From the NCBI RefSeq assembly GCF_040364665.1, contig NZ_BAABWX010000009.1, positions 5,244-69,243 on the forward strand: a stretch of DNA of 64,000 nucleotides, given 5' to 3'. The position numbers and the translations under genes were made by a program. Positions 33,917 to 42,387 of this stretch are shown here, piece by piece (positions within the stretch are counted from its first letter, which is position 1; each line of letters begins with the position of its first letter). The DNA is from Cognatishimia sp. WU-CL00825 (lineage in GTDB: Bacteria; Pseudomonadota; Alphaproteobacteria; Rhodobacterales; Rhodobacteraceae). The notes below the pieces were generated by a model. The model saw only the letters and a program-made list of their open reading frames with translations, did no database searches and was not told the origin of the DNA.

Positions 33917-34555
33917 ATGGCTGGCGCATCTTTGGTTTTATCGGACGACAGCACCCTGTCCCGCATCGACCAATCCCTTAATAAATTCGAAAAAATTCTG
34001 GCTCTTCTCAGTGGTCTGGCGGTGTTTTCGCTTATGGTTTTGGCGGTGTTCTCTGTCAGCGGCCGAAACTTTCTGAACCAACCCCTGCCCGGTTATGTGG
34101 ACTGGATCGAACAGGCAATGCCGCTGATCGCCTTTATGGGCATCTCATTTACGCAGCGCGATGGTGGGCACATTCGCATGGATATGCTGGTCGGAAAACT
34201 GCGCGGCCGCCTGCTGTATGTGGCTGAATTCTTTACGACTTTTGCGGTCCTTGTACTTATGATCCTATTGGTTTGGGGCACCTGGGCGCATTTCCAGCGC
34301 AGTTTCGACTTTGCCGCACCGATGTGGAGCCGCGACAGTTCCATGGATATCGCTCTGCCTATTTGGCCTGCTAAGTTGTTGGCACCAATCGCCTTTTCGG
34401 TCCTGTGTATTCGGCTGGTCTTACAGCTTTGGGGATATGCACGGGCATTTGCAGAAAACACAGACACACCCGTTGCGGTGCCTTTGATTGCAGATGCTGC
34501 AACGCAGGCCGCAATGGAGGCCGAGCACGTCTCGGGCCTTGAGTCAGAGAAGTAA
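33917..34555 (+). CDS. TRAP transporter small permease DctQ
   Basis: Inner-membrane subunit of 212 aa with four hydrophobic helices beginning near residue 28 ('ILALLSGLAVFSLMVLAVF') and the conserved 'RNFLNQPLPGYVDWIEQAMPL' segment typical of DctQ. AAAGGAG precedes the ATG. The C-terminal 30 residues are acidic and soluble. dctM begins 10 nt after its stop. Confidence 0.9.
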   Translation: MAGASLVLSDDSTLSRIDQSLNKFEKILALLSGLAVFSLMVLAVFSVSGRNFLNQPLPGYVDWIEQAMPLIAFMGISFTQRDGGHIRMDMLVGKLRGRLLYVAEFFTTFAVLVLMILLVWGTWAHFQRSFDFAAPMWSRDSSMDIALPIWPAKLLAPIAFSVLCIRLVLQLWGYARAFAENTDTPVAVPLIADAATQAAMEAEHVSGLESEK

Positions 34556-34565
34556 GGTAATAATC

Positions 34566-35966
34566 ATGGAACCTATTGAAATTGGCCTGATTGTCTCTGG
34601 CGGAATGTTGGTGATGGTCGTGCTGGGTATGCGTGTTGCTTTTGCGGCGGGTTTGGCAGGTATGATTGGCTTGATTTGGATCTTTTGGTCCAAAAAAGGC
34701 TATGATCCAGAAGACTTTAGCTGGGCTTTGACCGTCGCGGTAAAAACCGCAGGGCAAGTCCCACACTCCAAAATTTCGTCTCAGGCCCTCAGCCTGATTC
34801 CGACATTTATTCTAATCGGCTATCTGGCTTATTACGCTGGCCTCACCAAAGCGCTGTTTGAAGCAGCCAAACGTTGGTTGGCCTGGGTGCCCGGTGGCCT
34901 GGCTGTATCCACCGTCTTTGCGACCGCAGGTTTTGCTGCAGTTTCAGGGGCTTCGGTGGCAACCTCCGCGGTCTTTGCGAGGATCGCGATCCCTGAAATG
35001 TTAAAAATTGGCTATGATAAACGGTTTGCAGCAGGGGTGGTCGCTGCGGGGGGGACGCTTGCATCTTTGATCCCTCCCTCAGCGATCCTGGTAATATATG
35101 CCATCATTGTGGAACAGGACGTGGGTAAATTGCTGCTGGCGGGCTTTATTCCTGGGGCGTTTTCAGCCTTGGTCTATGGCTTGCTAATTATCGGGTTGGC
35201 ACTGTCAATCAAGGGCTTTGGGCCGCCAGTCTCTGGCTTTACGTGGCGTGAAAGGTTCGCATCTTTGCCGCCTGCGCTGCCCATCCTGTTTGTTGTCGCG
35301 ACGATTATTCTGTTTGTTTACAACCCTTTCGGCGGAGACGCTTGGGGGACGCCAACAGAGGGTGGCGCGATTGGGGCCTTTGTGGTCTTTCTGATGGCGC
35401 TGTATCAAGGCATGCGTTGGTCACAGCTGAAAGATGCTTTGCTGGAGACCGCAAAACTGGCCGTGATGATCTTTACTATCATCTGGGGTGTGTTGATTTA
35501 CGTGCGTTTTTTGGGCTTTGCCCAGTTGCCAGCCGCGTTTTCAGACTGGATCACCAGCCTAACAATGTCGCCCATGCTGATCTTGGTGTGCATCCTGTTG
35601 GCCTATGCGGTCTTGGGCATGTTCATGGACGCGATCGGTATGCTTTTGCTAACGTTGCCAGTGGTTTACCCAGCTGTGATGGCTTTGAACGGTGGTGAAA
35701 CCGTGGCCGCCATAGACAGCTCATTTGGCATGAGTGGCCCGATGTGTGCCATTTGGTTTGGGATTTTGGTGGTGAAAATGGCAGAGTTCTGTCTGATCAC
35801 ACCGCCAATTGGCCTGAACTGTTTTGTGGTTGCTGGCGTGCGTGATGACCTGAGCGTGCAAGATGTGTTTAAGGGCGTGACGCCGTTCTTTATCGCTGAT
35901 GCAATCACCATCGCTTTGCTTGTGGCCTTCCCGCAGATTGTGCTGTGGTTGCCATCTTTGGCCTAA
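34566..35966 (+). CDS. TRAP transporter large permease DctM
   Basis: Inner-membrane transport subunit of 466 aa with about twelve helices. Family blocks include 'SGASVATSAVFARIAIPEM' and 'GGTLASLIPPSAILVIYA'. The ATG at 34566 gives a normal DctM start; the open frame upstream overlaps dctQ. It uses the sodium gradient to take up the DctP-bound acid. A bidirectional-looking hairpin lies after the stop. Confidence 0.92.
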   Translation: MEPIEIGLIVSGGMLVMVVLGMRVAFAAGLAGMIGLIWIFWSKKGYDPEDFSWALTVAVKTAGQVPHSKISSQALSLIPTFILIGYLAYYAGLTKALFEAAKRWLAWVPGGLAVSTVFATAGFAAVSGASVATSAVFARIAIPEMLKIGYDKRFAAGVVAAGGTLASLIPPSAILVIYAIIVEQDVGKLLLAGFIPGAFSALVYGLLIIGLALSIKGFGPPVSGFTWRERFASLPPALPILFVVATIILFVYNPFGGDAWGTPTEGGAIGAFVVFLMALYQGMRWSQLKDALLETAKLAVMIFTIIWGVLIYVRFLGFAQLPAAFSDWITSLTMSPMLILVCILLAYAVLGMFMDAIGMLLLTLPVVYPAVMALNGGETVAAIDSSFGMSGPMCAIWFGILVVKMAEFCLITPPIGLNCFVVAGVRDDLSVQDVFKGVTPFFIADAITIALLVAFPQIVLWLPSLA

Positions 35967-36037
35967 GAGCGCTCGGCGCTTTAATGTCTGGCTAATTGTA
36001 CAATTTGTACGTTTCAGCCGCTGAATTGTACGATTCG

Positions 36038-36069
36038 AAAGGCCCCTGACGTGTTGGGGGCCTTTTTAC
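36038..36069 (+). terminator. Terminator between dctM and anbu
   Basis: AAAGGCCCC pairs with GGGGCCTTT (36057-36065) and is followed by further T on the plus strand. It sits between convergent genes, 70 nt after the dctM stop; its right arm touches the stop region of the minus-strand Anbu gene. Upstream, AATTGTACAATT (35994-36005) is a perfect palindrome of unknown role. Confidence 0.75.
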
Positions 36070-36806
36070 TTTTCCGGAAACTCAAATCCGGGCAGCTGAC
36101 CAAAGGCGTCGCGCAGGGCGTGGCCCCAGCCTTCGGAGATTTTCTGGTAATAGGGATCATCGTGTTCGATGCGGAAACTGCGACCAGATGTCAGGCTGTC
36201 GGTTTCATAGATTTGCACATCCAGCGGCAAATCAACACCAAGGTTCGCTTTGATGGTCGAGTCAAACGACACCATCAAAAGTTTGATCGCGTCTTCAAAG
36301 CTCATCTTGGGGTCAAAGGCCCGCACCAAAATGGGTTTGCCGTATTTGGTTTCGCCGATTTGCAGGAAAGGCGTGTCGGGGCTGGCCTCGATAAAGTTGC
36401 CCTCGGGATAGACCAGAAACAGCCGCGGTTCGCCGTCACCCACTTGGCCGCCCACCAGCACGCTGGCGTTAAAGGCGCTGTCGGCCCGTTGACCGGCCTC
36501 GGCATGGGTGCAGATGACCTCTTTCAGAGTATCGCCCACAAGGGTCGCGACCTGAAACATCGACTCGGCCTGCAGAATGCCGGGGTTGCGATCACCAGTG
36601 GCTTTGCTGCGTTCATCCAGCAGGCTGATCACCGATTGCGTGGTGGCCAGATTGCCCGCCGTCATCAAGGTGATGGACCGCTCGCCGGGAACGTCCCAGG
36701 AAAACATCTTGCGAAAGGTCGAGATGTTATCGACACCCGCGTTGGTGCGGGTATCGGACATGAACACAAGGCCTTTGTGCATCATCAGGCCAACGCAATA
36801 GGTCAT
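36066..36806 (-). CDS. Proteasome-type peptidase (Anbu, ancestral beta subunit)
   Basis: Ntn-hydrolase of 246 aa resembling a proteasome beta subunit without a propeptide. After removal of Met1, Thr2 becomes the N-terminal nucleophile ('TYCVGL'). Asp18 ('SDTRTN') and Lys33 ('FRKMF') fit the positions of the proteasome Asp17/Lys33 pair. Anbu proteins form open helical or ring assemblies, and their substrates are not known. It is last in a four-gene minus-strand operon with transglutaminase-like, alpha-E and ATP-grasp genes, the standard Anbu neighbourhood. The gap to the transglutaminase gene is 39 nt. Confidence 0.92.
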   Translation of the reverse strand: MTYCVGLMMHKGLVFMSDTRTNAGVDNISTFRKMFSWDVPGERSITLMTAGNLATTQSVISLLDERSKATGDRNPGILQAESMFQVATLVGDTLKEVICTHAEAGQRADSAFNASVLVGGQVGDGEPRLFLVYPEGNFIEASPDTPFLQIGETKYGKPILVRAFDPKMSFEDAIKLLMVSFDSTIKANLGVDLPLDVQIYETDSLTSGRSFRIEHDDPYYQKISEGWGHALRDAFGQLPGFEFPEK

Positions 36807-36845
36807 GAGCTTTCCAACGTGTCTATTTGCGGGCTTTGAAGCAGG

Positions 36846-37664
36846 CTATTGCTGTACTTGCAAGGCAACTTGCAGGTTTTCTATGCCATCCCCCTGACGA
36901 ATACCCAATATCGGGGCTGAATCGCGGTAATCGCGCCCAGTGGCAATGCGCACATAACGTGCGTCGGGCGAGATGCCATTGGAGACATCAAAGCCAACCC
37001 AACCCAGATCTTTGGTGTACACCTCGCACCACGCATGGGTGGCGTCTTGGTCGATGCGGTCATCCATCAGCAAATAGCCTGACACATAGCGCGCTGGAAA
37101 GCCCAGCAAACGTGCGGTCGAAATCATGATTTGCGCATGATCTTGACAGACCCCCCGCCCCGCGGCCAGCGCGTCTTCTGCCTGAGTATCGCTGGTTGTG
37201 CTGCCAATTTCATAGACCACGGCCTTGGTGATTTCAGCAGACAGCGCATGTAACAACGCGATGTCATCAACGTCTTGTTGATAGGTCTTGATACGGGTCG
37301 CCAGTTCAGTGATCGCGGGGCCCGGTTGGGTCAACACACTGTCTTGCATAAAAAGCCACAGCGGCGCATAGCCCCGGTGTTTGCCAATCACGCCTGCATT
37401 GTCTTCGACTTCCACCACGCCTTCGCATTGAATTTGTACTTCGGTGGCGTTCTGGTCGACTTTGACAAGTTCGGTGTGGTTCAAGAAATGATCGTCAAAA
37501 ACCACCTGGCTAGTGCCCCCAGTAAAGGTGCAGTTCCACTCTAACACGGTCTGCCCATTGCCGTTGCGCGGTGTCAGGCGCAACTGTTGCAATGCATAAT
37601 GCACCGGCGTGTCATAGCGATAGGTTGTGACATGGCGGATATTTAATCGTTTTGCATCAGCCAT
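36846..37664 (-). CDS. Transglutaminase-like cysteine peptidase domain protein
   Basis: Protein of 272 aa with an N-terminal bacterial transglutaminase-like domain ('RHVTTYRYDTPVHYALQQLRLTPR') and a C-terminal papain-like transglutaminase core. The catalytic triad is visible: Cys173 (GVCQDHA), His210 (ATHAW), Asp226 (FDVSNG). The ATG at 37664 overlaps the alpha-E stop by 8 nt; the longer open frame upstream lies inside that gene. Family members act as peptidases or amide transferases. In Anbu operons it is predicted to cleave or form amide links in a peptide made by the ATP-grasp enzyme; this is a prediction from the literature, not a demonstrated function. Confidence 0.9.
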   Translation of the reverse strand: MADAKRLNIRHVTTYRYDTPVHYALQQLRLTPRNGNGQTVLEWNCTFTGGTSQVVFDDHFLNHTELVKVDQNATEVQIQCEGVVEVEDNAGVIGKHRGYAPLWLFMQDSVLTQPGPAITELATRIKTYQQDVDDIALLHALSAEITKAVVYEIGSTTSDTQAEDALAAGRGVCQDHAQIMISTARLLGFPARYVSGYLLMDDRIDQDATHAWCEVYTKDLGWVGFDVSNGISPDARYVRIATGRDYRDSAPILGIRQGDGIENLQVALQVQQ

Positions 37665-38604
37665 AAAACCGGAAATCCTCTTCGATGTGGCCAGCCAGCT
37701 TGGCGTTGTCGGCGATAAAACAACTGAGAACCTCGTGCAGCCCCTCTTCGAAAATCGTGTCAATCGAATGGGTCTTCAGCCGATGACACATGGCTTCGGC
37801 CTGAACCTGCGCCTCGGCGCGGTGGTTGTATTCGGTCTCCAGCAGCTCCAGGCTTTCGCCGATTTCGCGGGCGCAATGGGCCAGTGACCTGGGCATACGC
37901 GCATCCAACAGCAGGAAATTGGCGATGGTCAGCGGTGTGCTTTCGCCGCCATAAAGCCAGCGATAAGAATTGCGGGCTGAAACAGAGCGCAAGATCACTT
38001 CCCATTGGGCGTTGTCGATGGTGGTGCCGACATAGGCTGCAGAGGGCAGCAGCACATAGTATTTCACATCCAGAATGCGCGCGGTGTTATCGGCGCGTTC
38101 GATGAAGGTTCCAAGCCGCGAAAAGGCAAAGATATCATTGCGCAGCATGGTGCCGTGCAGCGCACCGCGCACCACCGAAGTGCGAAAACGGATCTGTGTC
38201 AGCGTGTCATGCAAGCTGCGTTCGCTGACCGGTTTTGACAGCAAATCTTTCAGTAGCATCCAACATTCATTGGTGGCTTCCCAGACTTCGGAACTGAGCG
38301 CGGTGCGTACAAGCCGCGCGTTGCTGCGGGCGGCATCGATGGCGGCCATCACACTGGATGGGTTTTGCTTGTCGCGCAGCATGAAATTGATCACCTGCGC
38401 CGGTTCATAGCTGTCGTGTTGGGCTTGATAGGCCTGTGTCATGCCTGCAGTTGCAATGATTGATTGCCATTCGTTTGACGACCCATCGGCGGCGCGCGTG
38501 AGGGCAATGTGCCAGCCTGCCTCCAGCAAACGTGCAGTGTTTTCGGCGCGTTCAAGATAACGGAACATCCAGAACAGACCGCCTGCGGTTTTTCCCAGCA
38601 TCAT
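37657..38604 (-). CDS. Alpha-E domain protein (COG2307 type)
   Basis: All-helical protein of 315 aa starting 'MLGKTAGGLFWMFRYLERAENTARLLE', the hallmark of the alpha-E family, with a repeat-like second block 'FSRLGTFIERADNTARILDVKYY'. Its function is unknown; it is nearly always encoded beside a circularly permuted ATP-grasp protein and a transglutaminase, as here. It begins 3 nt after the ATP-grasp stop and overlaps the transglutaminase start by 8 nt. Confidence 0.9.
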   Translation of the reverse strand: MMLGKTAGGLFWMFRYLERAENTARLLEAGWHIALTRAADGSSNEWQSIIATAGMTQAYQAQHDSYEPAQVINFMLRDKQNPSSVMAAIDAARSNARLVRTALSSEVWEATNECWMLLKDLLSKPVSERSLHDTLTQIRFRTSVVRGALHGTMLRNDIFAFSRLGTFIERADNTARILDVKYYVLLPSAAYVGTTIDNAQWEVILRSVSARNSYRWLYGGESTPLTIANFLLLDARMPRSLAHCAREIGESLELLETEYNHRAEAQVQAEAMCHRLKTHSIDTIFEEGLHEVLSCFIADNAKLAGHIEEDFRFYG

Positions 38605-38607
38605 ATC

Positions 38608-40020
38608 TTAATCTCCCAGCACCCAAGTGTCTTTGGTGCCTCCGCCCTGAGACGAGTTCACCACCAGCGATCCCTTTTTCAACGCAACACGAGTCAGGCC
38701 ACCGGGGGTCAGATCGATCCGGTTGGGCGACATCAGCGCAAAGGGGCGCAAATCGACGTGGCGCGGTGCCAGTCCTGATTTGGCAAGGATGGGCACCGTC
38801 GAAAGCGCCAAGGTGGGCTGGGCGATGTAGTTGGATGGGTTCGCGCACAGTTTCTTTTCAAAGGTTGCCAGTTCTTTTTTGCTGGCAGCCGGGCCAACAA
38901 GCATGCCGTATCCACCCGAGCCATGCACCTCTTTGACCACCAGCTCTGCCAGATTATCCAGCACATATTTCAGACTGTCAGATTCAGAACAGCGATAGGT
39001 TGGCACGTTTTTCAAAATGGCCTGTTCGCCGGTATAGAATTCGACGATGTCCGGCATGTAAGAATACAGAGCTTTGTCATCCGCAATGCCAGTGCCGGGG
39101 GCATTGGCGATAGTGATATTGCCCGCACGATACACATCCATGATGCCCGGCACGCCCAGCATTGAATTTGGATTGAATGTAAGCGGATCAAGAAAGTCAT
39201 CATCGACACGGCGATACAGCACATCAATCGATTGATAGCCCTGGGTGGTGCGCATGGCAACGCGGCCGTCTTCGACGCGCAAATCATTGCTTTCCACCAG
39301 CTCTACGCCCATTTGATCCGCCAAAAACGCATGTTCGAAATAGGCCGAATTGTGGATACCGGGCGTTAGCACCGCGACAATAGGTTTGGCATTTGGCGAG
39401 TCAGCCGGGGCGCAATCTGCCAGCGAGCGGCGCAACAGTGAAGGATAGGCGCTGACCGGCCGGACCTTTAGTTTGGTGAACAGTTCCGGGAACATATGCT
39501 GCATGGTTTCGCGGTTTTCCAGCATATAGCTGACACCGGACGGTGTGCGGGCATTGTCTTCGAGCACAAAGAATTCGTTTTCTCCGGTGCGCACCAGATC
39601 GGTGCCCACAATATGGGTATAGACGCCGCCCGGAGGCTTTACGCCAATCATTTCAGGCAGAAAGGCTTCGTTGCCGGCGATCAACTCGCGGGGAATACGG
39701 CCTGCGCGCAGGATTTCTTGGCGGTGATAGATATCGTGTAAAAAGGCATTGATGGCGCGTACGCGCTGTTCGATGCCCCGTTCCAACGTGCGCCATTCCT
39801 TGGCAGCGATGATCCTTGGGACAATGTCAAAGGGTATCAGACGTTCGTCTGCCTCCTCTTGTCCGTACACGTTAAAAGTAATGCCGATACGACGAAAAAA
39901 GGTCTCTGCTTCTTGGGATTTGCGCTTAAGCGCTTTTATGTCCTCTTGGCGGAACCAGTCGTAATAGGCTTCGTAAGGTTGCCGGGGCTGATCCGCGCCC
40001 GCCAACATCTCATCAAACAT
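38608..40020 (-). CDS. Circularly permuted ATP-grasp type 2 protein
   Basis: Cytoplasmic ATP-grasp family protein (COG2308 type) of 470 aa. Recognisable segments: 'MFDEMLAGADQPRQPYEAY' at the start, 'EFFVLEDNARTPSGVSYMLENR' (metal/ATP region) and 'LVVKEVHGSGGYGMLVGP'. Predicted to form a peptide or amide bond, possibly making a tag or small peptide. Start: ATG at 40020 has GGGGA 9 nt upstream; an ATG at 40038 would add six residues. First gene of the Anbu operon. The Lrp gene lies on the opposite strand to the right. Confidence 0.9.
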   Translation of the reverse strand: MFDEMLAGADQPRQPYEAYYDWFRQEDIKALKRKSQEAETFFRRIGITFNVYGQEEADERLIPFDIVPRIIAAKEWRTLERGIEQRVRAINAFLHDIYHRQEILRAGRIPRELIAGNEAFLPEMIGVKPPGGVYTHIVGTDLVRTGENEFFVLEDNARTPSGVSYMLENRETMQHMFPELFTKLKVRPVSAYPSLLRRSLADCAPADSPNAKPIVAVLTPGIHNSAYFEHAFLADQMGVELVESNDLRVEDGRVAMRTTQGYQSIDVLYRRVDDDFLDPLTFNPNSMLGVPGIMDVYRAGNITIANAPGTGIADDKALYSYMPDIVEFYTGEQAILKNVPTYRCSESDSLKYVLDNLAELVVKEVHGSGGYGMLVGPAASKKELATFEKKLCANPSNYIAQPTLALSTVPILAKSGLAPRHVDLRPFALMSPNRIDLTPGGLTRVALKKGSLVVNSSQGGGTKDTWVLGD

Positions 40021-40328
40021 TTTTTTGTTCCCCGTCATGTCAAAACGGTGACACAGAGAATTCCGAGCGCAACCAATTGCCCGGTTTTTGAGACAAATTT
40101 GCGTGAAATATTTGGAAATAATAAAGGTCAATGGCGAAACTTTCCGAAACCTGCCTAAAAAATAGGCAGATAATCGAGTTTTCTGCGATGCAGCGTGCCG
40201 AGTCGCAAAACCAAGGCCAGCCTAAAATTGAAATTGATTCCCCCGTGCTGCTTTCAGGTCACATATACAGAGGGTTTTTTTGGCCTCGCAAAGAGGCTAG
40301 ACAAAAGGACCCATGCAAGGATTGCTTT
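40021..40328. other. 308-bp divergent gap with two hairpins
   Basis: Holds the promoters of the Anbu operon (left) and the Lrp gene (right). CTGCCTA-AAAAA-TAGGCAG (40151-40169) and GCCTC-GCAAA-GAGGC (40283-40297) are perfect short hairpins; the second is just upstream of the lrp ribosome-binding site. An open frame in this gap is continuous with lrp but its upstream starts lack ribosome-binding sites and the sequence is not family-like. Confidence 0.45.
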
Positions 40329-40760
40329 GTGAAAGACAGTTTAGATCGAAAAATCATCGCCGTTTTGCAAGCCAATGCACGGCAATCTACTTCAAAAATC
40401 GCAGAGACATTGGGGGTTGCGCGCACCACCGTGCACGAGCGCATCGCGCGGATGGAGGACCGGGGCGAGATCACCGGTTATACGGTTGTGCTTGGGCACC
40501 CGAATGATGCGCCAATGGTGCAGGTGATTGTCTCTCTGTCGGTGCAACAACCGGAAACCAAACGCATTATCACCCGATTGAAATCTTATCCCGAGATTAA
40601 GCTTTGCCTGTCGGTCAATGGTGAATTTGACCTGCTGTTGTCCGCCGAGGCACCGCGCATCGAAGATTTGGACATTATGGTGGATGAAATCGGGGCCATT
40701 CCCGGTGTCAACCGCACCAAAACATCCGTTGTCTTTGGACGTCGGATCGATCGCACCTAA
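40329..40760 (+). CDS. Lrp/AsnC-family regulator
   Basis: Regulator of 143 aa: helix-turn-helix about 14-55 ('QSTSKIAETLGVARTTVHERIARME') and a RAM domain ('KLCLSVNGEFDLLLSAEAP'). The start is taken as GTG at 40329 because AAGGA lies 7 nt upstream and the protein then begins 'MKDSLDRKIIAVLQ', normal for the family; a longer frame to 40131 is open but not family-like. The next gene downstream is a lysine-dehydrogenase-like enzyme, its likely target, with three TGACGAA boxes between them. Confidence 0.88.
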   Translation: MKDSLDRKIIAVLQANARQSTSKIAETLGVARTTVHERIARMEDRGEITGYTVVLGHPNDAPMVQVIVSLSVQQPETKRIITRLKSYPEIKLCLSVNGEFDLLLSAEAPRIEDLDIMVDEIGAIPGVNRTKTSVVFGRRIDRT

Positions 40761-40816
40761 CAAAGTGACGAAAACCTCATCAATATGACGAAATTACCAG
40801 TCAATTCGTCACTTTG
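40761..40816. promoter_or_regulatory. Lrp-type binding region with TGACGAA repeats
   Basis: CAAAGTGACGAA (40761-40772) and its exact inverse TTCGTCACTTTG (40805-40816) flank a further TGACGAA (40786-40792). The array starts right at the lrp stop and ends 58 bp before the next gene. It looks like a multi-site operator for the adjacent Lrp protein; binding is inferred. Confidence 0.6.
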
Positions 40817-40874
40817 CTCTCTTTCAGATGAACAGCTGCCTCTGCATTCTTGTTAAAAAACAATGGAGTGCATT

Positions 40875-41981
40875 ATGCAGTGGAACATTTGCATTATTGG
40901 TGCGGGCAAAATCGGTCAGATGATCGCGAGCCTCTTGCGGCAATCGCCAAATTATTCGGTCACCATCGCGGATCATGATCTAGGCGCCCTTGGCAAAATG
41001 CGCGCCAAAGGCTTGGCAACCGCGCAAATCGATGCGGATGATAAAACGGCGCTGACCAAAACGCTGACCGGGTTTAACGCGGTGATTTCCGCCGCCCCGT
41101 TCTTTCTGACACCAAAAATTGCCGCTGCGGCCAAAGCGGCGGGCGCGCATTATTTTGATCTGACAGAAGATGTGGCTGCGACGAATGTGGTGCGGGATCT
41201 GGCGACCAACAGCAAAACGGCCTTTATGCCGCAATGTGGCCTGGCACCTGGGTTTGTTGGCATTGCGGGCGCTGCATTGGCCGATAAGTTTGACAGTTTG
41301 GACAGTCTGCATATGCGCGTGGGCGCCTTGCCGCTGTTTCCCACCAATGCGCTGAAATACAACCTAACTTGGTCCACTGATGGGTTGATCAACGAGTATT
41401 GTAATCCGTGTGACGCAATTGTCGGGGGAAAATTGACCCAAACGGCGCCCTTGGAAGATTACGAGATTCTGGGGCACGACGGGGTGGAATATGAATGCTT
41501 TAACACATCCGGCGGGTTGGGCACTTTGCCCGAAACGCTGGAAGGCAAGGCCCAAGCGGTGTCGTATCGGTCGATCCGCTATCCTGGCCATCGTGATATC
41601 TTAAAGCTTTTGCTGCATGATCTGGGCCTGGAACGGCGCCGGGATCTGCTGAAGGAAATCTTTGAATCCGCCCTGCCCCGCACCGATCAGGATGTGGTGC
41701 TGGTCTATTGCACGGCCAAAGGCATGAAAGACGGCAGTCTGCGCGAAGAAAGTTACATCAACAAATCGTTTTCGCGCGAAATCGATGGTCGGATCTGGAG
41801 CGCGATCCAGGTCACCACCGCTGCGGGAGTTTTGGGTGTGGTTGACCTGATGCGGCAAGGGAAATTGCCAACCGCGGGGTTTGTGCGCCAAGAGCAGGTG
41901 GATCTAGAGGCGTTCTTGAACACCGAATTTGGCCGCCTGTATCAAGACGGCAATGTCAGGGCCCATCATCAGGCAGCTTGA
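40875..41981 (+). CDS. Saccharopine dehydrogenase-family enzyme, probable L-lysine 6-dehydrogenase
   Basis: NAD(P)-dependent enzyme of 368 aa. The Rossmann motif GAGKIG is at 9-14 ('[17 protein letters not shown]'); '[18 protein letters not shown]' and '[15 protein letters not shown]' are typical of the lysine dehydrogenase branch. Likely reaction: oxidative deamination of L-lysine at the epsilon position to allysine. The ATG at 40875 follows GGAG by 6 nt; an ATG at 40863 would add four residues. The upstream Lrp gene suggests amino-acid induction. Saccharopine or carboxynorspermidine dehydrogenase are alternatives. Confidence 0.8.
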   Translation: MQWNICIIGAGKIGQMIASLLRQSPNYSVTIADHDLGALGKMRAKGLATAQIDADDKTALTKTLTGFNAVISAAPFFLTPKIAAAAKAAGAHYFDLTEDVAATNVVRDLATNSKTAFMPQCGLAPGFVGIAGAALADKFDSLDSLHMRVGALPLFPTNALKYNLTWSTDGLINEYCNPCDAIVGGKLTQTAPLEDYEILGHDGVEYECFNTSGGLGTLPETLEGKAQAVSYRSIRYPGHRDILKLLLHDLGLERRRDLLKEIFESALPRTDQDVVLVYCTAKGMKDGSLREESYINKSFSREIDGRIWSAIQVTTAAGVLGVVDLMRQGKLPTAGFVRQEQVDLEAFLNTEFGRLYQDGNVRAHHQAA

Positions 41982-41997
41982 AATAGGCAAAAAAAGC

Positions 41998-42132
41998 AGG
42001 CGCGAGCTGTTTGACATTCAGCGCGCCTCAAGCAACTCTGATGTCATAAAACTGTTACAAGCTATTCCGGCGCATCAGGGATTTGGAGGATGACGCCGGA
42101 ATTTCTAGGGTCGCACAGACATGTGCGGCCCT
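41998..42132. ncRNA. Three consecutive stem-loops; candidate structured RNA or terminator
   Basis: In the 406-bp gap between the lysine dehydrogenase and glpD: (1) AGGCGC/GCGCCT plus GCTG/CAGC, 41998-42028; (2) ATTCCGGCG/CGCCGGAAT, 9-bp perfect arms with an extra CAT/ATG pair, 42064-42102; (3) AGGGTCGCACA-GACA-TGTGCGGCCCT, 42107-42132, one G-T pair, then TTCTCGTT. The last could terminate the plus-strand transcript; the first two are not explained. The rest of the gap (42133-42344) is AT-rich with nothing recognised. Confidence 0.35.
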
Positions 42133-42344
42133 TTCTCGTTCTAATTTCGCGTGTTTTTTAAGCAACTTAGCAGGCAGATTAACTCTCAAACTGAAACTTA
42201 TCCAAACGATAAAATTTCACTAAAATCATACGAATCACGGCGAAAGCTTTGATTCTTTTGAAAGATTTTCTAGCGGGGCTTTGGACGCTAACAATGCGGC
42301 GAGGCCCGCGAGGGACGACCAAATTTTGTACATCAAACAAAAAA

Positions 42345-42366
42345 CGGGCCATCTGGCCCGATTTTT
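42345..42366. terminator. Bidirectional terminator after glpD
   Basis: CGGGCC-ATCT-GGCCCG with T-runs on both sides: TTTTTT on the minus strand after glpD and ATTTTT on the plus strand. It is 22 nt from the glpD stop. Confidence 0.8.
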
Positions 42367-42387
42367 AAGATTTATTTTTACCCAACT

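Noticed and set aside
36051..36839. 262-codon plus-strand frame opposite Anbu
   Set aside because: Anbu has intact catalytic residues and operon context; the antisense frame starts in the terminator and has no recognisable domain.
42090..42161. 24-codon leader peptide starting at the ATG after GGAGG
   Set aside because: The GGAGG abuts the ATG with no spacer, and the sequence overlaps two hairpins; an RNA structure is the simpler reading.
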